Shown here piece after piece: positions 36,701-47,598 of a stretch of 64,000 bases of DNA (the first letter of the stretch is position 1; each line of letters begins with the position of its first letter). The translations under genes and the position numbers were made by a program. Under the pieces are notes generated by a model. The model saw only the letters and a list, made by a program, of their open reading frames with translations. It was not told where the DNA came from and searched no databases. Origin of the DNA: Endobacterium cereale. GTDB lineage: Bacteria; Pseudomonadota; Alphaproteobacteria; Rhizobiales; Rhizobiaceae. The stretch is from NCBI RefSeq assembly GCF_009617585.1, contig NZ_WIXI01000040.1, positions 62,001-126,000 on the forward strand, given 5' to 3'.

Positions 36701-39569
36701 TGCCGTTGATGGTCAGCGTGTCGCCGGCTACGGCGCCGGTGCCGGTGATGCTGACCGAGATGGGCACGGCACCGCCGACCAGTTCGCCGACGACGATCGT
36801 GTTATTGCCGTCACCAATGGTGACGCCCGGCGCGGTCGGAGCGGTGGTATCGACCGGCACGGTGACCGTGATCGGGGTCGAGATATTGCCGGCGACATCG
36901 GTGAGCGTCACGGTCACGTCGAGGGGGGCGCCGCCTGCCGGCAGCGGTACCGTGACCGTCGCCGTACCCGCTGCAACCTGCGCGGCTGTCAGGATTGTCG
37001 GGGTGCCGTTGACGATGAGCGTATCGCCGGCCAGCGCACCGGTTCCGGCGAGGTTGACGGTGACCGGGACGGTGTTGCCGGTGATCTCGCCGGGACCGAT
37101 CGGGCCGATGCCGTCGCCGACCGTAACCGTCGGCACACCGGGTGCTGTGGCATCGACGAGCGCGTTGACTGTTGCCGGCGGCGAGGTATTGCCGGCGGCG
37201 TCGGTCAGGGTTGTGGTCACCGTCAGGGTGGCGCCGTCGGCCGGGGCCGGAACGGTGGTGGTGGCAATGCCTGCGGTGATCTGTGCTGCGGTCAGCACGA
37301 TCGGCGTGCCGTTGACAGTCAGCGTATCGCCAGCCACGGCGCCGGTACCGGTCAGTCTGACCGAAACGTTGACCGTTCCGCCTGCGACTTCGCTAGCATT
37401 CAGTGGGCCGACGCCATCACCGAGGGTGACGGTCGGCAGGCCGGGCGCGGTGGTGTCGACGACCGCGGTTGCGGTTGCAACAGGCGAGGTATTGCCGGCC
37501 GGATCCGTCAGGCTTGCGGTCACCGTCAGAGTGAGGCCGTTGGCGGGTGCCGGAACGGTGGTGGTGGCAACGCCGGCTGTGATCTGGGCAGCGGTGAGGA
37601 CGATGGCAGTGCCGTTGACGGTCAGCGTGTCGCCGGCAGCAGCGCCGGTGCCGGCCAGGCTGACAGAGACATTGACCGTGCCACCGGCCACTTCGACGGT
37701 ATTGAGAAGCCCGTCACCATTGCCAAGGCTCAAACCCGGAAGACCGGGAACGATGGTATCGACGACTGCGGTTGCTGTTACGGTCGGCGAGCTGATGCCA
37801 CCGCTATTGGCCAGCGAAACCGTCACGGTCAACGTTGCGCCGTCAGGTGGCGTTGGAACGGTTGTCGCGACGGTACCCGCGGCGATCTGTGCTGCGGTGA
37901 GCACGATGGCGGTGCCGTTGACGGTCAGCGTGTCACCGGCGACAGCACCCGTGCCGGTCAGTCTGACGGAGACCGCTACGGTCCCGCCGCCACCTTCGGC
38001 GGCATTGATGAAGCCATCGCCATCCCCGAGCGTGATGACAGGAGCGCCAAGAAGGTCGGTATCAACGAGCGCGCTCAGAGTAGCCGTTGGCGAGGAGTTG
38101 CCGGCCGCGTCCGTTAGCGTTGCGGTGACCGTCAATGTTGCACCGTCTGCAGGAACCGGGACGGCGGCCTGGACAACGCCTGCCGCGATCTGTGCAGCCG
38201 TCAGCACGACGGCCGTACCATTGACCGTCAGGGTGTCGCCGGCCACGGCGCCCGTACCGGCGAGGCTGACCGAGACGGGAACCGAACCGCCATTAAGTTC
38301 GCCGGCAGTGATGGTGCCGTCTCCGTCGCCCACCACGATACCGGGTAGGCCAGGCGCGGTTGTATCCACCAGTGCGGAAGCATTCGAAATCGGTGATGCG
38401 TTGCCTGCGGCATCGGTAATCGATGCCGTGACAGTCAATGTTCCGCCATCTGCTGGCGCGGGCAGGGTGGTTGTGGCCACGCCCGCGGCAATCTGGGCGG
38501 CGGTCAGCACGATCGGCGTACCGTTGACCGTCAGCGTATCGCCTGCAACAGCACCGGTTCCTGCAAGATTGATGGAGACGGCAACGCCTCCTACGACGTC
38601 AGCAGCGCCGAGCAAGCCGTCGCCATTGCCGATCGTGATGGTTGCGGCACCCGGCGCGCTCGTGTCCACCGACGATGTCACGGTGGTGACCGGCGATGCG
38701 TTTCCAGCCGCATCGGTCAGCGAGGCGGTGACAGTGAGCGTGCCGCCATCGACCGGTGCGGGAAGGGATATATCTACCGATCCTGCGGCGATCTGGGCGT
38801 CGGTTAGGGTGATCGTTGTTCCGTTGACGGTGAGCGTGTCGCCGGCCAGTGCACCCGTGCCGGTAAGGTTGACAGTGACGGTAACAAGGCCGTCGCGGAC
38901 TTCCTGCGCGTTGATGACATTATCGCCATTGCCTATGACAAGTGTCGGTGCACCTGGTGCTTCAGTGTCCGCATCTGCATCCGCATCTGCATCCGCATCT
39001 GCATCCGCATCTGCATCCGCATCTGCATCCGCATCCGCATCTGCATCCGCATCTGCATCCGCATCCGCATCTGCATCTGCATCTGCATCTGCATCCGCAT
39101 CCGCGTCGGAGTCCGCATCGGCATCGGAATCATCATCATCGCTGCCACCGCCACCGCCACCGCCGGCTCCCAGCGCCAGCGCTCCTCCAGCCAGTGCCAA
39201 AGGCAGGGCAATGCCAAGACCGGACAGGCCACCACCAGCGGCGCCGCCAACAAGCTGGTCGACTGCGGCGCCTTCTTCGAACTGAAAGTCGGCGAGCGCA
39301 TCGGTATAATCACCGGTCCAGAGTTTTCCGTTCGAATCTTCGAGGACGAGATCGCTGCGATTCTCGCCGCCGCCGGTATAAAAGCCCTGAATACGAATCT
39401 GGCTGCCGTTTTCGAGACTGATCACAAGGTCGCTGCCCGTGCGTCGCATCGAGGCAATGTCGTCGGGAGACAATTCCAAGGTTACTGTGCTGGGGCGGGA
39501 AACAACGATGTTCGAATCTGCAACTCGCGTGGTTTGGCCGGTTGCCTTGTCAGAAATAATCGCCACCAT
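33747..39569 (-). CDS. Giant BapA/LapA-like Ig-repeat surface adhesin
   Basis: A 1940-residue protein. Residues 1-105 resemble the BapA prefix domain; residues 106-142 are a Gly/Ala-rich hydrophobic plug with a di-alanine (AAG at 110-112) that could be a LapG-type cleavage site; 145-201 is an Asp-Ala tract; about 202-1411 holds twelve Ig-like repeats of roughly 100 residues ([13 protein letters not shown], [11 protein letters not shown]); a thirteenth variant follows, then a pre-peptidase-like/VCBS-like C-terminal region with [11 protein letters not shown] and [17 protein letters not shown], and an acidic tail ending LNQLPVV. No classical signal peptide is present, as for type I substrates. 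It should mediate adhesion or biofilm formation. Confidence 0.88.
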   Translation of the reverse strand: MVAIISDKATGQTTRVADSNIVVSRPSTVTLELSPDDIASMRRTGSDLVISLENGSQIRIQGFYTGGGENRSDLVLEDSNGKLWTGDYTDALADFQFEEGAAVDQLVGGAAGGGLSGLGIALPLALAGGALALGAGGGGGGGSDDDDSDADADSDADADADADADADADADADADADADADADADADADADADADADADADTEAPGAPTLVIGNGDNVINAQEVRDGLVTVTVNLTGTGALAGDTLTVNGTTITLTDAQIAAGSVDISLPAPVDGGTLTVTASLTDAAGNASPVTTVTSSVDTSAPGAATITIGNGDGLLGAADVVGGVAVSINLAGTGAVAGDTLTVNGTPIVLTAAQIAAGVATTTLPAPADGGTLTVTASITDAAGNASPISNASALVDTTAPGLPGIVVGDGDGTITAGELNGGSVPVSVSLAGTGAVAGDTLTVNGTAVVLTAAQIAAGVVQAAVPVPADGATLTVTATLTDAAGNSSPTATLSALVDTDLLGAPVITLGDGDGFINAAEGGGGTVAVSVRLTGTGAVAGDTLTVNGTAIVLTAAQIAAGTVATTVPTPPDGATLTVTVSLANSGGISSPTVTATAVVDTIVPGLPGLSLGNGDGLLNTVEVAGGTVNVSVSLAGTGAAAGDTLTVNGTAIVLTAAQITAGVATTTVPAPANGLTLTVTASLTDPAGNTSPVATATAVVDTTAPGLPTVTLGDGVGPLNASEVAGGTVNVSVRLTGTGAVAGDTLTVNGTPIVLTAAQITAGIATTTVPAPADGATLTVTTTLTDAAGNTSPPATVNALVDATAPGVPTVTVGDGIGPIGPGEITGNTVPVTVNLAGTGALAGDTLIVNGTPTILTAAQVAAGTATVTVPLPAGGAPLDVTVTLTDVAGNISTPITVTVPVDTTAPTAPGVTIGDGNNTIVVGELVGGAVPISVSITGTGAVAGDTLTINGTAIVLTAAQITAGVVTTTLPTPADGQTLIVTATLTDLAGNISAPTTVSAVVDTDLLGAPTITLGDGDGFINAAEATGNTVPVSISLAGTGAVAGDTLTINGATSTLTQAQIDAGVVVTTVPAPLNGATLTVTASLTDSANISSPVVTATAVADFIAPTAPAISIGDGNAYIVAGEITNGQVTVSLSLVGTGAVAGDTLTVNGTDIVLTQAQITAGVVTTALSAPVNGQALSVTASLADIAGNSSPIANASAIVDISAPGLPVVTLGNGDGVLGPSEVVGNTVPVSVSLAGTNAVAGDTLTVNGTVITLTQAQITAGVATTTVPALGNGATLTVTASLTDAAGNASPTATTTAVVDLTAPGQVTVTLGNGDGFINAAEGAGGTVPVSVSLAGTGAAAGDTLTVNGTAIVLTAAQIAAGVVATTVPTPASGLTLSVTAAITDIAGNTATPTTVTAVVDTIVPMVPVVAFENDTGTIGDGISTDGTILVSGIEPGATWQYSTNGGLSWTNGSGAGFELGVGTFNVQVRQTDAAGNTATRNLGPVRIFNLDAINDAATLNLTVTPVTAAQPQQTGQATSVLSLGVLAGAVDVSLLAGQTALQFNVAQNTTQQVSLSGGGNALLSLSLIGDNDYDLYVYRADTGSTQAQLVYQLPNWLDYSPGLLGLLSSWSGPSVALPQFQGGGTYYVVLGNSGAVLNLSALANITVQTTSNTITDYRDVSGSLTGNVLTGDITVAGTVVASVDQTPILATSTVIDGDYGTLTINRNGSYTYVPDRVFTGSNGAQDVFTYTIASPDGSTDTATLTVTLGYPGGPQATFALAEDQGFAGDDLIALSLLADPTADHGDPAHTGVDLDLGLGLNLGEDQQILSADINTGDDLTVHDGDPSNIDLNVELNVDLGTGGDQQIASADINADDLTIDDGGQEIDLAALTQQGGEPVDGPLDTDPAQSTGAEPAPVTFAETSETPPPLDPFEPIHNHDELNQLPVV
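35336..38966 (-). repeat. Twelve tandem Ig-like repeats of about 300 bp
   Basis: Each unit encodes about 100 residues starting with a VDTxAPGxP-like linker, then [29 protein letters not shown] and [13 protein letters not shown]. Units 4 and 9 share the linker TDLLGAP and the rare ending ISSP-VTATAV, so they descend from one copy. The DNA is repetitive enough to recombine. Confidence 0.88.
38971..39102 (-). repeat. 22 tandem copies of the hexamer GCATC[CT]
   Basis: Uninterrupted array of 22 hexanucleotides encoding Asp-Ala on the minus strand, flanked by related imperfect units toward 39126. Copy-number change would keep the frame and alter the length of the acidic linker between the plug and first Ig domain of the adhesin. 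Confidence 0.95.
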
Positions 39570-40207
39570 CGTTCTCTGCTCCCTTAAATAACGACTTTAT
39601 GTTTTGGACTTCCAGTTCGTCATGGGGAGCGGGGGAAAGGCAGCAGAATTTCCGCGAGCGGCAGATGTCTGTTCCAATCCCTTTTCACCATCAATTATGA
39701 AATCCCGTTTTTGAGCATGTGCTTCAAAGCGAGAAAGGATCAAGGATGAGAATATTATTATATGCTAAAAAGCATGCCATTGGTTAACAGCTGGTTGCAA
39801 GGGCAAAATGTTGCTCGTCGATTTTCAGAAAAAGGCCAGTCAAAACGGCTCTGGCGATAGTGTCGACGGACGCATGGACGACCAGCTGGGTGACAAGCGC
39901 CTCTTCGTTGGGCTCCATCTTGGCCGCAGCGTTGCGGCGTTGGCCCACGGCTACAACGATTTCTGGCCCCACTTATCGCTCGCTATCAGGCCCCTGCGAC
40001 TGTGCCTGGATCGTCGTTTCCGCGGCTGTTGCCAGCCCGGATTTTCGTGCGAAAATTTCTATCGAGAGCAGTCCCGCTATGGGGATCAGAGCAGTTTGCC
40101 GATCGTCATTGCTCAGGTGTATCGACTGAATATATTGGCCATATGGAAGGTCGCAGGGACGTTGACCCTGCGCACCATTGCGTTGCCAGGCGTAAGTCTG
40201 AGCGTAT
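39570..40207. other. Intergenic stretch upstream of the adhesin gene
   Basis: About 640 bases. The part next to the adhesin start (39570-39790) is AT-rich and should hold its promoter; AAGGGAGCAG lies 6 bases before the start codon on the minus strand. Small frames at 39784-40200 on both strands have no recognisable motifs and look non-coding or decayed. Confidence 0.45.
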
Positions 40208-40729
40208 TCAGACTGAGATTCTGCTCAACGATGCGAAGCTCAAATGCCGCCAAGGGCCGCCAAGATATTCCCAAAGGTCAAGATCGGTTATGTCAATCAG
40301 TTGAGGCCGGAAGCTGTCGCTCAGATGTTGGTACAGCAGATCGGCTTTCGCTTTAGAAACTTTGTTCTGGATCGTTATGTGCGGTTGCCATTTTTGTATG
40401 TCCTGAGGCCCCAGCCATGAACTGAATTTTGTCTTCAATGCTGCGCGAATGTCCTGCAGTTCGGGACTGGCGATCGAAAAGGCAACGCCGGCACCGAGAT
40501 GGCGGACACCGCTGACCTCAGCTCTGATCCTTGGGCTGCCCGCGGCGATTTCGGCGAGATCATCGACAATCCTTTGGGTATTTTCACCTGGCAATCGGTG
40601 AAACATCGTCAGGTGCGCGCGGATAAAATTTCGATCAGACGGGAAGTGCTTCGTCCGCAGATCGTCGAACATGGCAAGGTCCACATCTGCTATCCGGGCG
40701 GTGAGAATGAGAGGCCGGCGTGTCTTCAT
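40208..40729 (-). CDS. 2'-5' RNA ligase family protein (2H phosphoesterase)
   Basis: Start MKTRRPLILTARI at 40729 gives 173 residues; the frame extends upstream but the extension lacks family character. Two HxT motifs define the 2H superfamily: HLT at residues 39-41 and HIT at 117-119, spaced as usual. Members handle 2'-5' or cyclic phosphodiester bonds in RNA or nucleotides. Substrate is unknown. It stands alone, on the opposite strand from the cupin gene. Confidence 0.78.
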   Translation of the reverse strand: MKTRRPLILTARIADVDLAMFDDLRTKHFPSDRNFIRAHLTMFHRLPGENTQRIVDDLAEIAAGSPRIRAEVSGVRHLGAGVAFSIASPELQDIRAALKTKFSSWLGPQDIQKWQPHITIQNKVSKAKADLLYQHLSDSFRPQLIDITDLDLWEYLGGPWRHLSFASLSRISV

Positions 40730-41216
40730 CGAAAATCCCGGTTCGTGCATGTATCTGGATACTGCCTTGCCCTGTCGATCACGCTCTATAGCTTCGTGCC
40801 TGTCAACATCGTCCAAATGCTGCGGAGCCACCTGATGGCCAGCGGCCCGACCAGCGTGCTCGCGAAGCTGCAACCGATGTCGCTGGTGTCTTTGCTCGCT
40901 ACCCTCATGCTTCTGTCGCCTTCCGGGGCGGACAGATCATTGCCTTGCTGGCCGCGCCAATCCAGATCACGAGCTTCTCCAACAGATATCTTTTCACACG
41001 GCGAACCAGACTGTGCAAATCTTACGCCTGTCCGCACCATCTGGAAATTTCGCACTCGCTGATCCAGGTGTTTGGTCCCGCCATTTCGAAGCGTCTGCTC
41101 ATCCGGCATATGTCGAGTTGCCATGCGCCCGGACAATCGTCAAATTACACGCTGCTAACGGTCAGTCCTCGATGGATGTATCAGAGGACGGGCCGGCATA
41201 GGGGAGGCGAAGCCGT
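40730..41216. other. Intergenic stretch between the 2H phosphoesterase and cupin genes
   Basis: About 490 bases between divergent genes. Frames on both strands lack motifs and differ from neighbouring codon style. Only the cupin ribosome site GGGGAGG, 9 bases before 41217, stands out. Confidence 0.45.
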
Positions 41217-41711
41217 ATGGGATCAGATCATCATCCTGACGAAAATCATTGGAAACACAATGGGGTGCGCATCATCAAGGGCGATCAACTGGATGATAAC
41301 ACCGCGCAAACGCCCGGTATGTATCGGCAGGCAGCGATAAACCATGCGCGCGTCGGCGCTCAGAAAATCTGGGCGGGAACCGTCGCGATAGAGCCGAACG
41401 CCAAAACCGGCGTTCATCACCATGGCGCGCTGGAAAGTGTGATCTTCGTCGTGCGAGGCAAGGCGCGGATGCGTTGGGGCGACCGACTTGAATATGTGGC
41501 GGAAGCAGGACCAGGCGACTTCATTTTCGTGCCGCCCTTTGTGCCGCATCAGGAAATCAATGCGGATCCGGACAATGTGCTGGAATGCGTTCTAGTACGA
41601 TCCGACAACGAGGCGGTTGTCGTCAACATCACCGATGTCGATCCCGTCGAACAACCGGAATCGGTTTATTGGGTTGACCCCATTCACAAACATCCGGGTG
41701 GAGCCGGCTGA
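41217..41711 (+). CDS. Single-domain cupin protein
   Basis: A 164-residue protein preceded by GGGGAGG. The cupin metal set is visible: His67/His69, Glu73 in VHHHGALES and His111 in PPFVPHQE, with GDFIFVPP between. Such small cupins bind a metal and a sugar or sugar acid, or act as isomerases or dioxygenases. It converges with galactonate dehydratase, and the N-terminal part GMYRQAAINHARVGAQKIWAG is seen in cupins of unknown role. Function is not assigned. Confidence 0.8.
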   Translation: MGSDHHPDENHWKHNGVRIIKGDQLDDNTAQTPGMYRQAAINHARVGAQKIWAGTVAIEPNAKTGVHHHGALESVIFVVRGKARMRWGDRLEYVAEAGPGDFIFVPPFVPHQEINADPDNVLECVLVRSDNEAVVVNITDVDPVEQPESVYWVDPIHKHPGGAG

Positions 41712-41782
41712 GTTCAGCTACTTGAGCGACGACAATCCGGTGGCGTGTCGGCCAGAAAATTCCGGCCGACACAGGCTATATC

Positions 41783-42931
<1,149 letters not shown>

Positions 42932-43237
42932 GCGTCTATACCCGTTGCCCGGCGAGAGCCGGGATTGCTGCACGCGTCAGCGGGTATGTTCTGCAATGCG
43001 GACACGCAGAACCCTTCGCGCCAATCGCATGGGATCGGCACGCAACCTGCAACGCGACAGGATTTCGATATCTTTATTTGCGGCGACATCCTCCGATGCC
43101 ACCCGAAGCGAAGCTAAATAAATCATACTTATTGTCAAACGATCTTTTGCCGCATCGGCGTGTCGCGGCATTTGTGGCCATAAAAAATCCGCGCCCCTTG
43201 CAGGGCGCAGATGCTGATCTCAACCACAGTAGTAATA
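42932..43237. other. Intergenic stretch upstream of dgoD
   Basis: About 300 bases with the dgoD promoter expected near 43060-43140 on the minus strand (AT-rich ATCATACTTATTGTCAAACG at 43122-43141) and the uxaC terminator at its far end. No gene is supported. Confidence 0.45.
43182..43208 (-). terminator. Rho-independent terminator of uxaC
   Basis: On the minus strand GCGCCC-TGCAAG-GGGCGC is followed by GGATTTTTTA, 29 bases after the uxaC stop. Stem plus T-run is a standard terminator. Confidence 0.85.
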
Positions 43238-44656
43238 TCAGAGCTTGTAGGCCGTCTTGGCGAGATTATACGCAAGTTCCCAGGCCAGTTCGTGGGCATC
43301 GTCGATTTCCAGACGATGCTCTGCCACAAGCCGTGCCAGGAAACCGCAATCGATGCGGCGGGCGACGTCATGACGGGCAGGGATCGACAGGAAGGCGCGG
43401 GTATCGTCGTTGAAGCCGACCGTGTTGTAGAAACCGGCAGTTTCCGTCACCTGCTCGCGATAACGGCGGATGCCTTCCGGGCTGTCGTGGAACCACCATG
43501 CCGGGCCAAGGCGCAGAGCCGGATAGTGGCCGGCAAGCGGCGCCAGTTCGCGCGAATAACTGGTTTCATCCAGCGTGAACAGGATGACGGTGAGGCGCGG
43601 ATCATTGCCGAAACGATCAAGCAGCGGCTTGAGGTTGTTGACATAGTCGGTCGCCTTGGGGATGTCGGCACCCTTGTCCTTGCCGTAACGCGCAAAGATC
43701 TGCTGGTTGTGATCGCGGAATGCGCCGGGATGGATCTGCATGACCAAGCCATCGACAACGCTCATCTTGGCCATTTCCGTCAGCATCTGGCCACGGAATG
43801 TCTCGGCATCGGCCGGAGAAACCGCACCGCTGATGACGCGCTGGTAAAGTGCCGCCGCATCTTCATCGGACAGGTTTTCCGTGCGGGCAGTGGCGTGGCC
43901 ATGATCCGTCGAGGTGGCACCGGCAACATCCTTGAAATACTGTCGGCGGTTTTTGAGTGCTGCAAGATATCCGGCAAAACTCGAGACATCGCTGCCGGCT
44001 ATACGGCCGAGTTCCGCGACGTTTTTCGAAAAATTGGGAAATTCCGGATCGACCACGGCATCCGGGCGGAAGGCTGAGACGACACGGCCCTTCCAGCCGC
44101 TTTCCGACAGTTTTCGGTGATGGCGCAGATCATCCAGCGCGCTTTCGGTGGTGGCGATCACCTCGATGTTGAAGCGTTCGTAAAGGGCGCGCGGCAGAAA
44201 TTCGGGGCGTTGCAGAGCCTCGGAAATATGGTCGTAATAACGGTCGGCGCTTTCCGCTGTCAGGCGTTCCTTGATGCCAAAAACTTCAGTGAAGGCATGC
44301 GCCAGCCAGAGCCAGGACGGCGTTCCTCGGAACAGGTGAAAGTTCTCGGCAAAAATACGCCAGATCTTGCGCTTGTCAGTCTCGACCTCGGTGCCGTCAA
44401 TGGTCGGAATGCCAAGACTTTCGAGCCGGATGCCCTGGCTGTAGAGCATGCGGTGAACATAATGGTCCGGAACGATGAAGAGGCTGGACGGATCACCGAA
44501 TGGCGCATTGTCGGCGAACCAGGACGGCTCGGTATGGCCATGCGGGCTGATGATCGGCAGATCGGCGACCTTGGCGTAAAGGCTGCGGGCGATCTCCTTT
44601 GTCGCAGGCGCATCGGGAAAAAGCCGATCCGGATGAAGTGAAAACTGTTTGGTCAT
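43238..44656 (-). CDS. uxaC: Uronate isomerase
   Basis: A 472-residue protein of full UxaC length. The N-terminal metal motif is ISPHGHTEPSWFADN, followed by PDHYVHRMLYSQGI, SAFRPDAVVDPE in the middle and GFNDDTRAFLSIPARHDVARRIDCGFLA near the C-terminus (in part). It isomerises D-galacturonate to D-tagaturonate or glucuronate to fructuronate. Its product feeds UxaB and UxaA encoded at 16949-20602. It is at the 3' end of the pectin block, 191 bases beyond the GH105 gene, with a palindrome in the gap. Confidence 0.93.
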   Translation of the reverse strand: MTKQFSLHPDRLFPDAPATKEIARSLYAKVADLPIISPHGHTEPSWFADNAPFGDPSSLFIVPDHYVHRMLYSQGIRLESLGIPTIDGTEVETDKRKIWRIFAENFHLFRGTPSWLWLAHAFTEVFGIKERLTAESADRYYDHISEALQRPEFLPRALYERFNIEVIATTESALDDLRHHRKLSESGWKGRVVSAFRPDAVVDPEFPNFSKNVAELGRIAGSDVSSFAGYLAALKNRRQYFKDVAGATSTDHGHATARTENLSDEDAAALYQRVISGAVSPADAETFRGQMLTEMAKMSVVDGLVMQIHPGAFRDHNQQIFARYGKDKGADIPKATDYVNNLKPLLDRFGNDPRLTVILFTLDETSYSRELAPLAGHYPALRLGPAWWFHDSPEGIRRYREQVTETAGFYNTVGFNDDTRAFLSIPARHDVARRIDCGFLARLVAEHRLEIDDAHELAWELAYNLAKTAYKL

Positions 44657-44725
44657 TCGATACCCTTTCTAGACATGCCCGCCTCCCATGGCTGTGCATA
44701 CCGTGATGCTGTCCTCGGTGAGCGA

Positions 44726-44744
44726 CCTGTCATTGCGTGACAGG
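44726..44744. promoter_or_regulatory. Operator-like inverted repeat upstream of uxaC
   Basis: CCTGTCA-TTGCG-TGACAGG has perfect 7-base arms and lies 70 bases before the uxaC start. Its size suits a dimeric repressor such as a GntR or IclR protein. Confidence 0.45.
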
Positions 44745-44847
44745 AAATCATTCACCGGCAAGGCTCAGTTGACATCATGCTCCGTGCGAGCCTTCGAGGC
44801 GCGGAGCACGAGTTTTCCGAAACGATCCCGTTGGCTGGATCGCCGCG

Positions 44848-45975
44848 CTAGTTAGAGGCCAAGTGGCGCGTCGGCGCAACCCGATCATGCATGGCTGCGA
44901 CAGCTTGCGCATAGGCCATCATGAAGGGCCCGACACCTTTCGCATCGTCTGCCACAACGTCCTCGACCAGGTAGTAGGCGGGCGAGCCGTCACGATACCG
45001 GCCGTTGAAGGGGCCGAGACCCGCAACCTGGCAAATGCCGGTGAGACGTGTTTCTCCGGCTTCTGTCACAAGCCGGGTGCCGACCAGCGCGTCGACAGCC
45101 TTTTGACCGGCCGCGGCAAGTGCCTGCGTCGCAGACGGGGCAAGATGCAGGCCTTCGGGGTGCAGCAGTGCATAAGCGAACATGGCCGAGGCAGACGTTT
45201 CTTCGTAATTCCCTTCAAGGTCCGGAGCATCCAGCACCTGTGTCCAGAGACCGGAGGCTTGCTGCCGCTGCGCAATCGCCTGCAGTGCTAGGCCGGTCTG
45301 GTTTCGAAGTGCCGCAGTGGCATGGTCGTCGGCCACGACTGCGAGAATATCGACCAGCGCCATCGCCTGCCAGCCCATGGCGCGTGCCCAGACCGCCGGG
45401 GATTTGCCGGTGACGGGATCAGCCCATTTTTCTACACGGCTGTCATCGTAGCCGTGCACATGCATGCCGCCGCCGATGGCGGTCAGGGCAAGGGCGGTTG
45501 CCAGTTGCTGTAGCGCATCGCTGATCCGCGACGTTTCTCCGGTCGCCAGCGCATATTCCACCTGGAAGGGCAGGCCCATGTAGAGGCCATCCAGCCAGAC
45601 CTGCGAGTGGTAGCGCTTTTTGTGCCAGTAGTTGCCGGCGGGAATGCGCGGATGGGCGTCCAGCTGGTCGATCAGGCGTTTTGCGGCAGTCATGTAACGC
45701 GGGTCTCCGGTCTCCCGGCCGAGAAACAGCAAGGCACGGCCGGGCAGGATATTGTCAATGTTGAACTCGTCGGGTGTGTAACCGACAAGGCTGCCATCCA
45801 CGCCGACCTGTGGCGTGATCAGGCGCAGGAGATGGTCAAGCCAGCGCTGTTCGCCGGTTGCTTTGTAGAGCAGTTCCAGGCCGCGATAGATGCAGCCGTC
45901 TTCATAACACCAGGAGCCGTTCTTGTAGGCTTCATAGCGGCTGCAATATTGGTCAAAATAGTCGATGGGTTTCAT
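44848..45975 (-). CDS. GH105 unsaturated rhamnogalacturonyl/galacturonyl hydrolase
   Basis: Start [20 protein letters not shown] at 45975 gives 375 residues. The (alpha/alpha)6-barrel family blocks are visible: [36 protein letters not shown] with the likely catalytic aspartate, [17 protein letters not shown] and [17 protein letters not shown]. These YteR/YesR-type enzymes remove the unsaturated uronic residue left by pectin lyases. No signal peptide, so it acts in the cytoplasm on imported oligomers. It overlaps the GH28 stop by 4 bases. Confidence 0.9.
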   Translation of the reverse strand: MKPIDYFDQYCSRYEAYKNGSWCYEDGCIYRGLELLYKATGEQRWLDHLLRLITPQVGVDGSLVGYTPDEFNIDNILPGRALLFLGRETGDPRYMTAAKRLIDQLDAHPRIPAGNYWHKKRYHSQVWLDGLYMGLPFQVEYALATGETSRISDALQQLATALALTAIGGGMHVHGYDDSRVEKWADPVTGKSPAVWARAMGWQAMALVDILAVVADDHATAALRNQTGLALQAIAQRQQASGLWTQVLDAPDLEGNYEETSASAMFAYALLHPEGLHLAPSATQALAAAGQKAVDALVGTRLVTEAGETRLTGICQVAGLGPFNGRYRDGSPAYYLVEDVVADDAKGVGPFMMAYAQAVAAMHDRVAPTRHLASN

Positions 45976-47537
45976 GAGGCGGCCAATAGGTTCGGGAGGG
46001 AAATCGGGTCGGGTGAGAGAAGTTTTTGGTCGTCGCAATCGACCTCAGCGTGTTCGCAGAGAATGCCTTGGTGACGCATGTCGCGAACACCATCCGCCAT
46101 GATCGGCGGTGCGGTGGTCGCGTTCGGATCGTTGGAGTGAATGCGAAGGCGGCGGATGCGGATGTTGCGGATCGGCATTTCCGGCAGTCCCAGAAAAACA
46201 CCGGCCGCCAGCGCCAGATCGTACACATCGACATCTTCGACGAGGATGCCGTCGATCTGCGGCGTGCCTTCCGCGACGGGCGCCGGTTGGCGGGATTGCA
46301 CCCAATCGGCGTGGCCGTCGGCATCGCAGAAATAATGGGCATTGGCGGATAGCGGCACCAGCACGCCATCCATCATGACCCGGCGCATGGTGATATTGGT
46401 GATGGCACCGCCGCGACCGCGTCGCGTTTTCAGACGCAGGCCGCGATCCGTGCCGATCATGTCGCAATCCTCAACCGTCACGTCATGCACGCCGCCGGAC
46501 ATTTCCGAGCCGATGACGACGCCGCCATGGCCGCGTTCCATCAGGCAATGGCGAATTTGGACATTGCGGGTTTCGGCCAGATGATCGGCCTCGCCGCCTG
46601 ATCCACGCTTGCCGGCCTTGATGGCGATGCAATCGTCACCGACCGAAAAACGCACGCCCTCTACCAGCACATCGGTGCAACCCTCGGGGTCGAAACCATC
46701 TGTGTTCGGGCTGTCATGCGGCGCCTGAATGTGCAGCCCCACCGCCTTCAGCCTGTCACACCCCTGCGGATGTACGGTCCATGACGGCGCATTGCGGATG
46801 GTGAAGCCCAGAAGCGTGACATCCTTGCAGCCAGCGAGGTGCAGGCCGCGCGGACGCCGCGCGCCATCCCGGGTCTCCTTAGGCCATGTCCACCAGTCGC
46901 CGGCGTTGCCGGAGCCATCGAGAATACCCATGCCTTCGATCGTCAGGTTTTGTGCGCCGATGGCATGTACGGGCGCGGCAAAGCAGGCTTCCGGCAAGCC
47001 TTCCCAGCTGCCGAGCATGTTTCCGGCATCATCACGGGCTGGCAGGATCGGCCAACCGTCGCGCAGGCTTGGCGCGCGCAGCACGGCGCCTTCGGCCAGA
47101 TGCAGTGTCATGTCGCTTCGAAGTGCCAGCGGCAGCGTTGTCCAAAGGCCCGGACCAAGATAGAGGGTGCCGCCGCTTGGAACGTACGCCAAAGCGGCTT
47201 TGAACTTGTCTGCATTGTCTTTGGCCTTCGCCAAATCGTTCAGGTCAGCACCGGCAACAAGCCCAAAATATGTGGCATTGACCATGCCGGCGCAGGTGCG
47301 CGTGTGAAAATGAAAGTCGGAAAACCCTTCGATGGTCAGCCGATAACGCGTGTCGGTGTCCAGCCCGTCGATCAGCGTCACGACCTTTTCGGTCGTTCCC
47401 TGCTGCGCGCTCTCGTTTTCGCCGGCCTTGAACAGCCGCCAGGCAAGAGGTTGTGGCAACGTGTAGCGTGCGCCGGGCACAGGCAGTCTTATCGCCGCGA
47501 TCCGGGCGGAGATCGCAACTGCAATGGCTTCATTCAT
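45972..47537 (-). CDS. GH28 polygalacturonase, probably intracellular exo-type
   Basis: A 521-residue parallel-beta-helix hydrolase. The four GH28 signatures are present: NTDGFD (278-283), GDD (300-302), GHGG (336-339) and RLKTRRGR (368-375). An N-terminal fibronectin-like module of about 85 residues precedes the helix, as in exo-polygalacturonases. I see no signal peptide, so it should shorten imported oligogalacturonides in the cytoplasm and release galacturonate for UxaC. It lies in the same transcription unit as GH105 and the ABC importer. Confidence 0.9.
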   Translation of the reverse strand: MNEAIAVAISARIAAIRLPVPGARYTLPQPLAWRLFKAGENESAQQGTTEKVVTLIDGLDTDTRYRLTIEGFSDFHFHTRTCAGMVNATYFGLVAGADLNDLAKAKDNADKFKAALAYVPSGGTLYLGPGLWTTLPLALRSDMTLHLAEGAVLRAPSLRDGWPILPARDDAGNMLGSWEGLPEACFAAPVHAIGAQNLTIEGMGILDGSGNAGDWWTWPKETRDGARRPRGLHLAGCKDVTLLGFTIRNAPSWTVHPQGCDRLKAVGLHIQAPHDSPNTDGFDPEGCTDVLVEGVRFSVGDDCIAIKAGKRGSGGEADHLAETRNVQIRHCLMERGHGGVVIGSEMSGGVHDVTVEDCDMIGTDRGLRLKTRRGRGGAITNITMRRVMMDGVLVPLSANAHYFCDADGHADWVQSRQPAPVAEGTPQIDGILVEDVDVYDLALAAGVFLGLPEMPIRNIRIRRLRIHSNDPNATTAPPIMADGVRDMRHQGILCEHAEVDCDDQKLLSPDPISLPNLLAAS

Positions 47538-47598
47538 GTTGGCTCTCTCGGGTCAGTGGCCACCCGGCAAAATGCCGGGTGGCTTGCGTCATTGACGA

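Noticed and set aside
38971..39102. CRISPR-like short repeat
   Set aside because: The hexamers are contiguous without spacers and stay in frame in the adhesin gene.
36199..39285. A 1028-codon open frame on the plus strand opposite the adhesin
   Set aside because: It is the antisense of the Ig-repeat array; its regular Ser/Pro/Val pattern follows from the repeats and codon bias, and it has no ribosome site or domain.
39784..40356. Small frames on both strands between the adhesin and 2H phosphoesterase genes
   Set aside because: No motif, no ribosome site and no agreement between strands on coding character.
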